Origin: Actinidia chinensis
Taxonomy: Eukaryota > Streptophyta > Magnoliopsida > Ericales > Actinidiaceae
NCBI GenBank assembly: GCA_009663005.1
Contig: VIGQ01000486.1
Span: 35,001 to 50,000, forward strand
Length of the DNA: 15,000 bases
Reading direction: 5' to 3'
Made by a program: the position numbers and the translations under genes. Below the pieces are notes generated by a model, which saw only the letters and a list, made by a program, of their open reading frames with translations, had not been told where the DNA came from and did no database searches. Below, in pieces: positions 1-8,713 of this stretch (positions are counted from its first letter, which is position 1; each line of letters begins with the position of its first letter).

Positions 1-1010
1 GGAAAGACAGATCCAATGGGACCACCGAGTTCGGGACAAAAGCCTAAGTCGCTCCAGGGCTGTCGGATGAGGTTATGGTAAAGCATTTTCTTTGCCACTT
101 TGAAAGGGTTTGCAAGGATCGGGTTTCGAAAAGTTATGCCTGGGACCATAGACTCTTTGGCGACCTCAGTCGACTCTTCGTCGCCAATTTCAGAGCTGAG
201 GAATCGGCAAAAAAACGCTTCCTCACCTTGCACTATTCACCAGAAGGAAACCGAGAGCGTGAAAGACTTCTGAAACCGATTTAAAACGCATATTGTATTT
301 AAGAGTCCGAGGATCACAGCGACAAAGTAGTAATCATTTCCCTTATGTAAGGTACTCCGACCTGATCCACTATTCACTCCCTTTCCAAAATATTCCAGAA
401 ACTTTGTCTTCCGCACCAGAGTAAAGCGCCAAGTATATCGTTCGCAGAAGAACTACCGAGGCCATAACGCACGCTTACGACGTACCAGTCTGATCACATG
501 ATGAGGAAGGACTTGATACGAGGCGAAATTGATTATATAAAAAGAGGCGAGAAATAAGGCCTGACCGAGATTCTAAACGCCCTAACGATAGGCGTCCTCA
601 CATTCACATCGCCGCCCCGATTTTATTTACCACCCTCAACGTCCATTGCCCAGGTACTCTCGGAAATTAAACATGAAGAATTTGTCAATGGCCCGGGAAA
701 TCAGACTGACCGCCCTAAAAAAGAAACCGAAACAAAGACTGTGAATTCCCACGAGTCCGAACGGGCACAACCACGGAGGATTGGTTTCAATTGAAAGAGC
801 AATAGCCGACCTCATAAAAAGGGGTTATCTGAGAAATATGTTGCTAACTCTCGCCATTCGTCCTAATTTCCTTCCAGAAAGAAGGTTAACGGCGAAACAA
901 ATCAACTGCGGTAAAACATTCAAACAATCCCCTGTGGGTTTGGATCGGGGTTGTTCGACCTCATCCAGAAAAGGCATGCCACAGAATTGCCCATAAATCA
1001 GCCGATGAAG
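1..1010 (+). pseudogene. gag: Gag polyprotein remnant of the gypsy element (N-terminus missing)
   Basis: The capsid-type retrotransposon gag domain is clearest in the frame open at 75-284. There [15 protein letters not shown] (from 156) and KKRFLTLHY (about 210-236) match the stretch that Tat Gag proteins carry in the middle of the domain. Further pieces follow in other frames: EDHSDK near 310, PPRFY near 617, QVLSEIKHEEF at 651-683 and IADLIKRGYLR at 802-834. The last two normally flank the small CxFH..GH..C zinc-knuckle-like motif of these Gags; here the motif is scrambled, with no intact Cys/His set. Gag would package the element's RNA in cytoplasmic particles. The upstream part lies before base 1. 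At least five frame changes or stops make it non-functional. Identity rests on remembered family motifs. Confidence 0.85.
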
Positions 1011-1164
1011 AATCTACAACCTTCCTCCTCTCGTTTGTCGGCAACCACCCCACCAATCACCTTCAACACTAACGCTTTTGAGAGGCTTACACACCTACCC
1101 CACCTATTACGCTTTGGGTGTTTCTTCTCTCTGCCGTCATCCGCCAATTTCATGTCCAAAGGAT

Positions 1165-1530
1165 TTTAAATCGACATGGGAGCTCAGCCCGACATCTATT
1201 CACTTTTGCTTTTCGAAAGGATGAAAATTGGGCTGGATAAGTTGCAAACCACCCTTTTTTCATAAACCCCTCTGATCGGATTGGGAGGGAAAATATGACA
1301 CCCCCTTTATGGATCAACAACTTACCAAAACCCTGGGAGCCCACCTCAACTAGACTACCGTATGGGAAAGATTTTATTGTGATCTGATTACGCCCTCGCC
1401 TTATAATGATGCTCATTCTAGACTACCACTTTGGGAGGAGTCAAGGCGAGCACCCCTCGACCTATCACCTTAAGCGGAATTCCCCACCTCAACGGGAATA
1501 GGCGAGATAAAGGGCGATCAAAGGAGTGGT
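1165..1530 (+). pseudogene. Aspartic protease domain remnant
   Basis: The active-site region lies at 1173-1199. Codons GAC ATG GGA read D-M-G where retroviral-type aspartic proteases have D-T-G, followed in shifted frames by S-S-A and D-I. Downstream, FERMKIGLDKL (about 1213-1245), a D-T-P-L-Y-G-like stretch (about 1297-1315), SPYN with a broken I-L-G-R-P (about 1390-1425), GGVKAS (1434-1451) and GIGEIKGDQRS (about 1494-1526) match the C-terminal half of Tat proteases in order. The enzyme would cut the Gag-Pol polyprotein. The Thr of the catalytic triplet is lost and several frame changes are needed to follow the domain, so it is dead. Confidence 0.8.
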
Positions 1531-1807
1531 CAGGCAATGCTTCATTTCAGGCCATGAGGTTGAAAACTCCTCATTTCGAATCGTCCAATAGCAATCACAG
1601 ACTGTCGGGCGACGACATGAGTACTGAGAGATGAGGTGGACAACTTACCACCCGACGGATCCCAGAGAAACCGATAACACAAACCCTCGAAGAAGTCGCT
1701 CCAATCGTCCATACAACCCAACTAAACCTAATCCGCTCATATCAATGATCAAACAGAACTTACCAATGGCTGCGTTCCGCCCTAATAAACTTTTTTGAAA
1801 AGACTCT

Positions 1808-3060
1808 GACGTATTCGTTTTGTCACAGGGCGATGTCCTCCGCTTAATACCGAAAGTCGCCATGCACAAGCTGTTCACCCATCCTGAACATCCCTCCGAA
1901 TTCGCCAAAAACGAATAAAGTTTGCCCCTGAACACCTACAGGTCATTAAAGACGAAGTGAACAAACTCATTAAGCCAACGTAGTCCGAAAACCCACTACT
2001 CCGATTGGCTCGCCATGTTGTAGTGGGCCCCCCCCCAAAAAAAAATAAAAGGGAGGAAAGTGGGGGGGTGCGTGGACTTCACCCACCCCACGTCAACAAG
2101 ACTTGCCCAAAAGATACAATTTTTTTCTTTGCCCAAACTCGATCTAATCGTCGACGCACCTCAACATGAGCTCCTGATTTTTAAATGATGCCTTCTCAGG
2201 ATATCATTGACATCCAAATGTGTACCCTCCCGACGTGAAAAAACTTCTTTTTATCACTGAGGCGAGGACTATCATGCTACAAAATCATGCTATTGGGTTA
2301 TAACGCTGGGGCGACATATCAAAGATTATTCAATAAGTAATATTCAAGGAAAAAGTGGGAAGACTGGAGGTGTACATAGACAATATGCCTAGTTACAGAG
2401 TCTCGAGCAGTCCGACACATCGCCTACCTGAAGAAGCATTTGACATCCTACGACAGAACGATGATTTGAATCCCTCGAAGTGCATCTTTGGAGTATCATA
2501 ATGAAAATTTTTCTAGGATTTCTTGTCAGCCAAGCGTGGAATTGAAGGTAAACTCGGATCAGATCCAAGCCCTTCGTCGGCATGTATCTCGCCTAGAAAT
2601 ACTCCGAGAAGTACAACCAGCTAACTGGGCGAGTAGCCCGCCCTTAACAAATTCGTCCTCCAAATCTACGGATGTGCTTCCCATTTCTTCAGATTCTGAG
2701 AGAAAACAGACCTTCCAGTGGGATGAGGAATCTGAAAATTCCAGGGGGAAGTCCATTAATCCTAAAAAAAAAAAAAAACAGCTAAAGAAGTATCTCAGGT
2801 ACACTATTACTCATTGTCCCAACCGGAAAGACCGACGAGATCTCTAACGTATATTGTATCTATCATCACTCACACAGTGAGTGCCGTGCTTATCCTATAA
2901 GAAGGATCAGTCCAAAGGCCGGTATATTACTTTAGCAAGGTCTTAATGGGAGCCGAGGCCAGATGTCCGAGAATTGAAAAACTCGCCTACGCCCTAATGA
3001 TCGCCGTCAGAAAACTTTGTATATTTTCAAGCCCATCCCATTATATTTTTGACTGATCAG
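1808..3060 (+). pseudogene. Reverse transcriptase domain remnant
   Basis: The N-terminal RT signature starts at 1808 (DVF...IPKVAMHKL) and goes on with APER-like codons and HYSDWLA near 1998-2016. A homopolymer-ridden stretch where V-V-x-V-K-K is expected follows, then V-D-F-T and N-K-T-C-P-K-D (about 2070-2120) and NAGATYQRL (about 2303-2330). The catalytic box at 2373-2387 reads Y-I-D-N-M instead of Y-V/I-D-D-M. After it come LNPSKCIFG (about 2466-2492), the QIQAL/LREVQ region (2559-2620) and LTGRVAALNKF-like pieces. PVYYFSKVL (about 2915-2943) and KLAYAL...VRKL (about 2978-3020) mark the connection region. The enzyme copies element RNA into DNA. Loss of the second catalytic Asp and many frame breaks show it is inactive. 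Confidence 0.92.
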
Positions 3061-3287
3061 CCACTGAGCAGATTTTTCTAATCGACCATGACACATCAGG
3101 AATGACTCCTTAAATTGTCCATTTGATCCTAAGTGAATTCCAACATTGAATATAAGGCCGAGGTTGGCATAAAGCTCAGCCCTTGCTGATTTCATCGTCT
3201 GCATCCACATATGAAGGCATCTAGAACCAGAAATAACTCCTCCGAAATGGAAAATCCCCAAGAACAGAGCTCAGAAAAGGATCTCGC

Positions 3288-3660
3288 CCGTTGGATATTA
3301 TTTGTGGATGGTGTCTTCCAACCAGCAGCAACGTTGTGATGGTGCAGGACTCGTCATATCAACCCCAATCAGGCGAGCGATAGAGTACACCATAAGAATA
3401 GGATTTAAAGCCACTAATAAGAAGCTGAGTATGAAGGCCTTCTCGCCAGTTTAGAGTGGCGGTGGGATATTAGAGCACAATCCCTCAATTTCTTCAGTGA
3501 CTCACCACTAGTAGTAAACTAAGTTCAACAAGGGGATTACCATTACCTCGCCAAAGACGCAAGGATGGATTGGCTTATTTTGGCGAGGTAAGGCCCGTCC
3601 CGAAAACAAATTCAAAATTCTCCAAATTCCCCCGGGAAGAGAATAAAAGCAGTCCTTGGT
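3288..3660 (+). pseudogene. RNase H domain remnant
   Basis: The domain opens with R-W-I-L-F-V-D-G at about 3288-3312, whose Asp (3307-3309) is the first catalytic residue of RNase H. A frame change leads to GFKATN (about 3402-3420), then A-E-Y-E-G-L-L-A (about 3426-3450) with the catalytic Glu. FFSDSPLVVN (about 3491-3520) follows with the next Asp. The C-terminal part V-Q-Q-G-D-Y...L-A-K-D-A-R-M continues to about 3565, followed by pieces of the F-x-I-x-Q-I-P-R-E linker. The acidic residues are all still visible, unlike in RT and protease, but they lie in different frames. RNase H removes the RNA strand during reverse transcription. Confidence 0.9.
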
Positions 3661-4989
3661 ACTCTCGCCTCCATTTTTGAGTTATTTCAGACCAAGCGTA
3701 CCTCTGCCTCGGAATTCCTAGCTAGCCCACGCATTGAGGTTGCCAATCTATTCCCTGTAGGTAGGAGAGATCCGCCCGTGGGATGGACGAAACATTGCTT
3801 TCTCCAAGAGGGGACACTGCCAAGAGACCAACTCCAGCTCGCCGTCTCCTTTTTATTTCATGCAGATTTTGCATCTTCAAAATAGAATTATACAAAGATC
3901 TTTTCGGGACCACTCTTTGAAATGTCTCGACCAGAAGAGGGGAATATGTCCAAAGAAATACACGAAGGATCTGCGTAACCATTCTGTTGCAAGGTCATTG
4001 GAGGCAGAGGAAAGACTTCCATAACCAGGGATATTTTTGGCGAGCTTGGAACGAATGTAGCGGCATTATAAAGAATACGACCATTGTCAAAGGTTTTGCC
4101 CCCCGTTAGCCATCTCCCCCACACCAGATTGTTGCCGCCGATGTCCGGCCCTTTGCCCTTTGCCCGTGGGGATAAACATACTTGGTCCCCTTCCTAGCTC
4201 CCCTGCCAAAGGAAATTCCTGTTGTCGCATAACTATTCACGAAATGGATAGAAGCTCAACCTCTTCGCAAAATTATCTATAGAACTACCCGGTAATTTTT
4301 GTATGGAAGCACCTCAGTGCAGATTCGGAATTCCCAAGGTATCATCTTGGGACAACGCAAGGCAGTTCGACAATAACATGTTTAAAATATTTTCTGCTCG
4401 ACAATCTCGCCATCTTCTCCCATCATTTCTCCTCGCCCAGCCATCCTCCATCAATGGTCAGTAGAAGTATCTATCGTACTATCCTCAGAAATTTAAAGGC
4501 GAGGTTAGAGAGTCGAAAGCAAGTGGGCGGAGGAGTTGCCAAGGCATACTTTGGGCTTATCATACTACTAGTCGGATCCTACTTGCGAACCTCCGTTACT
4601 CCATGGTCTTAGAACTGAATCGGTCATAACTAGTAGAAATAGGTATGCCAAGCTTCAGGAGTTTCGAACTTGACAAAGAAAAGCAACAAGATTCGAGCTG
4701 AGGCTCCCTTAGACCTCCTCTATGAAAAAAAATATATGAATGGCCGAACTACGCCAAGGCCGGCTTACAAATGCTAGGGTCGCCAAGTACTATAATTGAA
4801 GGGTCAAACACCGATCATGTCCTCCCCGGGTTGAATCTGGTCTTGCGAAAAGTAACTCCTATCCCCTAAAGAGCCAGTGGCGGGAGCTCGGTCCCACATG
4901 AAAGGCCTTTACAAAGTCCGTCAAGGTGTCCAGACCAGGGACTTTTACTACCTTTCTCTAATAACCCAATCGGAAAAGTCCCTGTCACT

Positions 4990-4997
4990 CCTGGAAC
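4990..4997. repeat. Target site duplication, left copy (CCTGGAAC)
   Basis: Identical to 5437-5444. The 8-bp length supports the hAT superfamily and fixes both borders of the nested element. Confidence 0.93.
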
Positions 4998-5436
4998 CAA
5001 TGTTTTAAAACCGGATCGAACCGGCCGGTTTTCGACCGGTGAAAACCGTCGATCGGTCTCAAAAAACGGTCCGATTACCCACCAAAACCCTTTTGGTCAA
5101 AACCCGGTCAAACCCCGGTCAACTCGGCGATTGAACCGTTTCATTTGAACCGGTCTTTGAAAACCGGATTGAACCGGTTGACTGAGAAATATTTTGACTT
5201 TTTTTGGGTTTAAATCACATTTAAACCCTCATAATTTTAAGTATATCCTCACTTGCATTCACAATTTTTTAAAATTATTGCAATTAACACCTCCCCAATT
5301 ATTTTATTTTATCTATTATAAATAATTTTGGACGTACGGTTGCGATCACGGTTTTGACCTGACGGTTTTAACCATTTCCTCCGTGACCCGGTGCCTTTTT
5401 CCGTTCACCTGTTTTCCCGCGGTTTTTAAAACATTG
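4998..5436. mobile_element. 439-bp non-autonomous hAT element (Tag1-like ends) nested in pol
   Basis: The left end reads CAATGTTTTAAAACCG and the right end, in reverse complement, CAATGTTTTAAAAACCG; they differ by one extra A. Directly outside both ends is the same 8-bp word CCTGGAAC (4990-4997 and 5437-5444). An 8-bp duplication is typical of hAT transposition, and CAATGTTTT at the tips resembles the ends of the Arabidopsis hAT element Tag1. The first 180 bp are packed with ACCGG/CCGGT words, as expected for subterminal transposase binding sites; the middle is AT-rich. There is no ORF of useful size, so mobility would depend on a transposase from elsewhere. Taking out the element plus one duplication joins pol coding around its C-terminal W-N-A motif. 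Confidence 0.93.
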
Positions 5437-5444
5437 CCTGGAAC
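5437..5444. repeat. Target site duplication, right copy (CCTGGAAC)
   Basis: Exact match to 4990-4997. The codons for the conserved W-N at the end of pol fall in this word, which shows that the duplicated sequence is originally pol. Confidence 0.93.
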
Positions 5445-5475
5445 GCCAAAACATCGAAAGAAGTAAAGAAGTAGA

Positions 5476-5972
5476 AGTATACCAGTGATATCTTAGTTGT
5501 CATTCGGCTAAATGTTCTTACTAGTTGTTGTAACGTCGCCATGTGGCAAAAATTTCCTTCATTTTCCTATGATAGATATTGATTACAAAACAACCGGTCT
5601 TTCAGATTAATTAAAATTTGCTCAAAAAAAGTTCAACGTCAATTACTGCGATTTGCCATGATTTACCTCGCCAATTGCGGTTTTTATATCGCCATTATTC
5701 GTCATGGTATCGCCAAATGCAGGTTTATTTCGCCGAAGTCAAGATCGCAATTCATCACGGAACAAAGGCCGTCTGATCGCCACCAATATCGAGAGTCCAT
5801 TTCTTGCAACACAAAACAACACGTATTGTAGCAATAGATTAGATTTGATCAGCCTACGATATACTCCGCCTTATAAATTCACCTCGCAATCTATTAAGTG
5901 TGATCGCCTTTTATATTAAACGACATCAGCATGATCAAAAAAAGACGCAATGAAAAGAATGCAAATGTTTCA
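5476..5972. other. Spacer between the end of pol and the antisense gene, no coding seen
   Basis: This stretch is AT-rich with scattered TCGCC words. The only open frame on the + strand (5704-5919) has no recognisable motif, and I take it as chance. Imperfect repeats occur near 5640-5735. It probably belongs to the non-coding part of the gypsy element 3' of pol. Confidence 0.6.
5640..5735. repeat. Short imperfect tandem repeat, about 42-bp period
   Basis: A block CAATTGCGGTTTTTAT followed by TCGCC at 5672-5693 recurs as CAAATGCAGGTTTATTT with CGCC at 5714-5734. A weaker copy starts near 5640 (CAATTACTGCG). Diverged tandem repeats are common in the region between pol and the 3' LTR of Tat elements. 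The match is short, so this is tentative. Confidence 0.35.
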
Positions 5973-5978
5973 TTTATT
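5973..5978 (-). promoter_or_regulatory. Possible polyadenylation signal AATAAA of the antisense gene
   Basis: On the minus strand AATAAA lies about 70 bases beyond the likely stop codon at 6050-6048, a normal place for a plant poly(A) signal. The region is AT-rich, so a chance match cannot be excluded. Confidence 0.35.
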
Positions 5979-5987
5979 TAAATGGGA

Positions 5988-6019
5988 AGATTACATCTCT
6001 CCAAGATTACATCTCGCCA
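5988..6019. repeat. Two tandem 16-bp units
   Basis: AGATTACATCTCTCCA (5988-6003) is followed at once by AGATTACATCTCGCCA (6004-6019), with one mismatch. It looks like a small replication-slippage duplication in the 3' untranslated part of the antisense gene. Confidence 0.85.
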
Positions 6020-6590
6020 CTCAAAAATAAAAATAAAAATAAAATAATTAAAGCGGGGCAGTATCTTTTTCACCATCCCCTCGTTCTCGCCCACCTTTTC
6101 CTTTTCTTTTTCCTCGGCAGCCTCGTCTTGCTCTGCCAGAAGATATTGGTTGACCATGGTGCCTTCAAGATTGATGGTGAGGTCAGGGTGATGTCGGCGA
6201 AGCTGCACCTTGCAGGAAGGTTGAACCCCTCGTCGAAAACCAATGATAGCAGAATCTTCGACCGCCACTACAAATCTCCGACGAGGATTTGAAATCCTCA
6301 ACAGCAGACTCTTTTAGCCTTGTCGAGGCTTCACTCAGCTAACCACTAAGACCCCCGACCTCTCGACTTATCGGGCAAGCGAGTCCCGATCACTCTTTGT
6401 CTGGCAAGCTATAGTTGGCCTGCTCTCGCGAACTCGGGCCTCAGCAATTGCTACTCAAGGTCGGCAGACAAACTTCAAAGGCGCGCAAACTCGGTCTCCA
6501 GGAAGGCAGCTCGCCCTTATTGCGAGAGAAGGCATGCTCCTCAGCCTCCCTGGTCAGGACAGCCAAAGACAAGTTGAGCACCATGCGCTG

Positions 6591-6662
6591 CTATAAAGAA
6601 AAAAAACTCTTTAGCACGCAAGACAATAATTGGAAAGAAAATTGAAAAACTCCAAATTGTAC
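6591..6662 (-). other. 72-bp intron in the antisense gene
   Basis: Read on the minus strand, the exon ends GGTCAG and the intron begins GTACAA. It ends TTTTTTTTCTTTATAG, a strong pyrimidine tract and acceptor, followed by exon CAGCGCATGG. The intron is AT-rich, unlike both flanks. Joining the exons is in phase and gives V-I-G-Q-Q-R-M-V-L-N, linking the two best open stretches. About 70 bp is near the lower limit for plant introns. I infer splicing; no transcript data are at hand. Confidence 0.6.
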
Positions 6663-7108
6663 CTGACCGATCACATGAAAAAGTTTCGTCGCCGTTTGAT
6701 CAGGGTCAGCTTCCCACCTTTTCTTTGTCAGTCGGGGGAACCACCCCCAGCAACAGCTTCTCAGCCACGGAGAGACTACCCAAAATAAGGCCGTGGGGCC
6801 CAATGCAAGCACCCAAGGTTGGCCGACGGTACCTCCCCGGGACGTGACGTAGGTCGTGGCTGAGGGTAGCGAATTGGTCGAGACAGGTTGACTTCCTCTT
6901 ACCTCCGGGCTCCAGCGATCAACCCCTTGCCCCTTGAGCCAGCGTCGACCTTCCCCTTTTATTGGGCGAGCTGGCGAGACTCTCTCAGGCGCCTTCTCGC
7001 CAAGATCACTACCCCTTTGGCAAGGGCAGAATTTCCGAAGAACTTCCGTTCTTTGATTTCCCGAGATCTCGCCTGAATTTTTTGATAGCTGCATCTCTTC
7101 GAAAATAG

Positions 7109-7437
7109 CTGACAAAAAACAACTGTGGATCAGGCGAGAAAAATAAAAGTATCCTCAAAAAAGAATGGCAAAACCCCCCAAGGCAATACTATCCCGACGT
7201 CAGATCGACAGGTTGGCTCGAATCCGAATAGGAGAATTCTGAGTAGGATTCGAGGCCCGAGCTAGGATTCACGAATAAAAATTAGGATCAAAAATCTTTC
7301 CCTGCCACCTCAAAAGGGTCAGGTCGGGGATAGGAAGCCAAGATCCTCCTCAGTTCTGTTCCTATAGGACCTAGACATTTATTGAATCATCTGGAAGGAC
7401 TTTGTCGCGAGCGTGTTCATGGAATTTTGGGACTCAC
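7109..7437 (-). other. Probable second intron of the antisense gene (about 329 bp)
   Basis: On the minus strand a good donor GTGAGT begins at 7437, and the acceptor TTGTTTTTTGTCAG ends at 7109, preceded by a CTGAT branch-point-like word. The interval has stops in all frames and no protein similarity that I recognise, while coding pieces resume on both sides. Joining S-S-S-G-D-V to A-I-F-E-E-M keeps one frame open. The upstream exon has several frames to choose from, so the border is less certain than that of the 72-bp intron. Confidence 0.4.
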
Positions 7438-8235
7438 CCACGTCGCCCGACGAGCTCGGCGCCTTCGCTGCATGGAGGCTCTCGCCCGCACAGTCCCCGA
7501 TGCCATGGACCCAGAGAAACACATATAGGCGGGACCGACTTCCGACTACCAATAGCTCGGTACAGAGAAGCGCCCTGTCTTCTCAACCGATTTGAAAATC
7601 TCCTCGAAAACTTTTGACTAGTCCCGTATAGCGAGGTGGAGTGTTGAAGAGCCTTATCTGAAAGAACCACTAATATTAGCCCCCAAACATGCGTGTAGAA
7701 ACAAAAGCAAGCTAGAAAGGGAGGATCGACCGACTGGATCCCCCATGTCCGCAGAACTCTTGGGGCGGCCCTCCCGAGAAACCCCTCAGACAATTCCACT
7801 TGCACTGAAGCGAAGAAAAAACTATGCTCTTCCACCCCTTGAACATGCTGGGGTATCCTCCAAGCAAAGTCTTCTTCGCTCCTCACTTTGAAATATAGCC
7901 AGCCTTGATCCGGTTTAGGATTACTGCTAAAACTGAATAGGTCCTAACTCGGAAAGGGAAGAGGTATACTTGAAATACCGCCACATACGCCATAGAACAA
8001 GTGATGCTTCTCCAAGATGTTGGGAACGAGCTGGGCTGGGCAGATATTATAAAATGAAGGATAACCTAATGATAGGGTGATGGAAAAAACAGAGGCCTGC
8101 GAGAAACGCCGCTCGGTAAAGGCTACTCGCTTGGGCGAGCAGAAATTAGGTCTCCCCTTCGTCGGGAAGCCTTACTCGCACCCAAGAGGGAAAAGAAAGG
8201 TCCCCTAAGAGCATTTAACTCATCTAAGGTCATAA

Positions 8236-8598
8236 TGTTGTTTTTTTCCTCCACTAAGGATGAATGGCGACCAGGAAGATTCATTCGAGGTACAGAGAAC
8301 CCCCATAGGCGATGCCGGTGATAATTTACTTCGTAAAGTCATAAAGGAAGATCCTTCTCCCAAATTGTCGGCTATTCAAGAAGGTAATGAATCTAGGTCG
8401 CACCGATCTAGTTATATTTCATTTTGGCGGAGTACCGGGAACATAACTATGAAGAACGATAACTAAAACCAAAAGAGGTAAATACTTACTGAGGTAAAAA
8501 CGGCACTGGGCGACCACAGTTAAAGACGAGGAAGAAAACTAAAATGAGAGCAACAGTTTGTTAGCACTAGCAAAAAAGTAAAATGAAGAAAGAGCCCC
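8236..8598 (-). other. Leader / N-terminal region of the antisense gene, poorly resolved
   Basis: Between the TATA box and the first recognisable protein motifs, the minus strand holds an AT-rich leader (about 8470-8570) and then serine-rich codons (about 8260-8440) in two frames with stops. This fits a degraded N-terminus, possibly with a leader intron (GTAAGT near 8490), but nothing is conserved enough to set a start. The + strand frame at 8260-8466 has no recognisable motif and is judged a shadow. Confidence 0.3.
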
Positions 8599-8608
8599 CT
8601 ATATATAG
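8599..8608 (-). promoter_or_regulatory. TATA box CTATATATAG, likely for the antisense gene
   Basis: CTATATATAG is followed on the minus strand by GGGGGCTCTTTCTTC and an AT-rich leader, typical of a plant core promoter. Transcription would start near 8570 and run toward lower coordinates into the antisense gene. The word is a palindrome, so it does not itself show direction; the position of the gene does. Confidence 0.5.
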
Positions 8609-8713
8609 GCGAACACTAAAGGTTCAGATCCATTTATCCAGATGCCTGCGATCATGACGCGTTTCGTTTTCCGAGCTGGTTAATTGGAGTCTCCCGCCAA
8701 AAGTTTCATTAAT

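Larger units (their letters stand above)
1150..5475 (+). pseudogene. pol: Pol polyprotein remnant (PR-RT-RNase H-integrase), interrupted by a nested hAT element
   Basis: All pol enzymes of a gypsy element appear in order on the + strand, each split over two or three frames. Order with integrase last is diagnostic of Ty3/gypsy rather than Ty1/copia. The reading frame ends in a W-N-A-K motif near 5440, the usual Tat pol C-terminus (W-N-A-x-x-L-x-x-Y-Y). A 439-bp hAT element sits inside these codons, at 4998-5436. A-runs and C-runs (2031-2041, 2764-2778) mark places where slippage changed the frame. The individual domains are listed separately. No frame of more than about 120 codons survives, so no product is expected. 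Confidence 0.95.
3690..5475 (+). pseudogene. Integrase domain remnant (zinc finger, DDE core, C-terminal region)
   Basis: Upstream strand pieces (YKRSFSGPLL-like, about 3890-3920) lead to the H-H-C-C finger. E-I-H-E-G (about 3955-3969) keeps the first His, N-H-S the second (about 3978-3986), and Y-D-H-C-Q-R (about 4076-4093) keeps only the second Cys, the first being Tyr. In the core, G-I-N-I-L-G-P (about 4168-4190) has Asn where the first catalytic Asp belongs. FTKWIEA is intact at 4236-4256, W-D-N-A-R-Q-F-D (about 4348-4372) keeps the second Asp, and V-E-V (about 4459-4468) probably the Glu. WAEELP is at 4524-4541 and RVAKYYN near 4780-4800. The C-terminus G-P-x-K-V is near 4900-4920, and W-N-A-K follows the nested hAT element. 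Integrase would insert the cDNA into the chromosome. Confidence 0.92.
6048..8235 (-). pseudogene. Relic antisense gene of the Tat element (plant mobile domain-like / plant transposon protein type), with introns
   Basis: Protein pieces in order on the minus strand match, from memory, a protein type often encoded antisense in Tat elements. V-R-L-P-D-E-G-E lies near 8160-8180, then CPAQLVPN at about 8019-8042, GWLYFKVR at about 7880-7903 and a K-G-W-K...F-F-F stretch near 7805-7850. After an intron come low-complexity codons and L-G-S-L-S-V-A-E-K near 6765-6795. A helical, charged region lies near 6420-6590 (L-T-R-E-A-E-E-H; R-E-Q-A-N near 6415-6430). The C-terminus has V-E-D-F-K-S-S-S-E near 6270-6300, HHPDLTINLEGT at 6193-6158 and an acidic tail. 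Stop TAA at 6050-6048 is one candidate end. Frameshifts inside exons show it is dead. Its role in the element is not established. The start is uncertain: ATG at about 8232 is possible, but serine-rich codons continue upstream to about 8450. Confidence 0.6.

Noticed and set aside
1150..1416. Minus-strand open frame across the protease region
   Set aside because: The + strand in the same place shows ordered protease motifs; the minus frame is a shadow.
6020..6046. AATAAA words on the + strand as a poly(A) signal of pol
   Set aside because: They are part of an AAAAT simple repeat, and element RNA normally ends in the 3' LTR.
6591..7115. Open frame of 174 codons on the minus strand as a free-standing gene
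   Set aside because: It runs through a likely intron at its end and covers only one exon of the antisense gene. Its last codons come from intron sequence.
7434..7886. Open frame of 150 codons on the minus strand as a gene by itself
   Set aside because: It is one frame of the antisense gene's exon; matching pieces continue in other frames on both sides.
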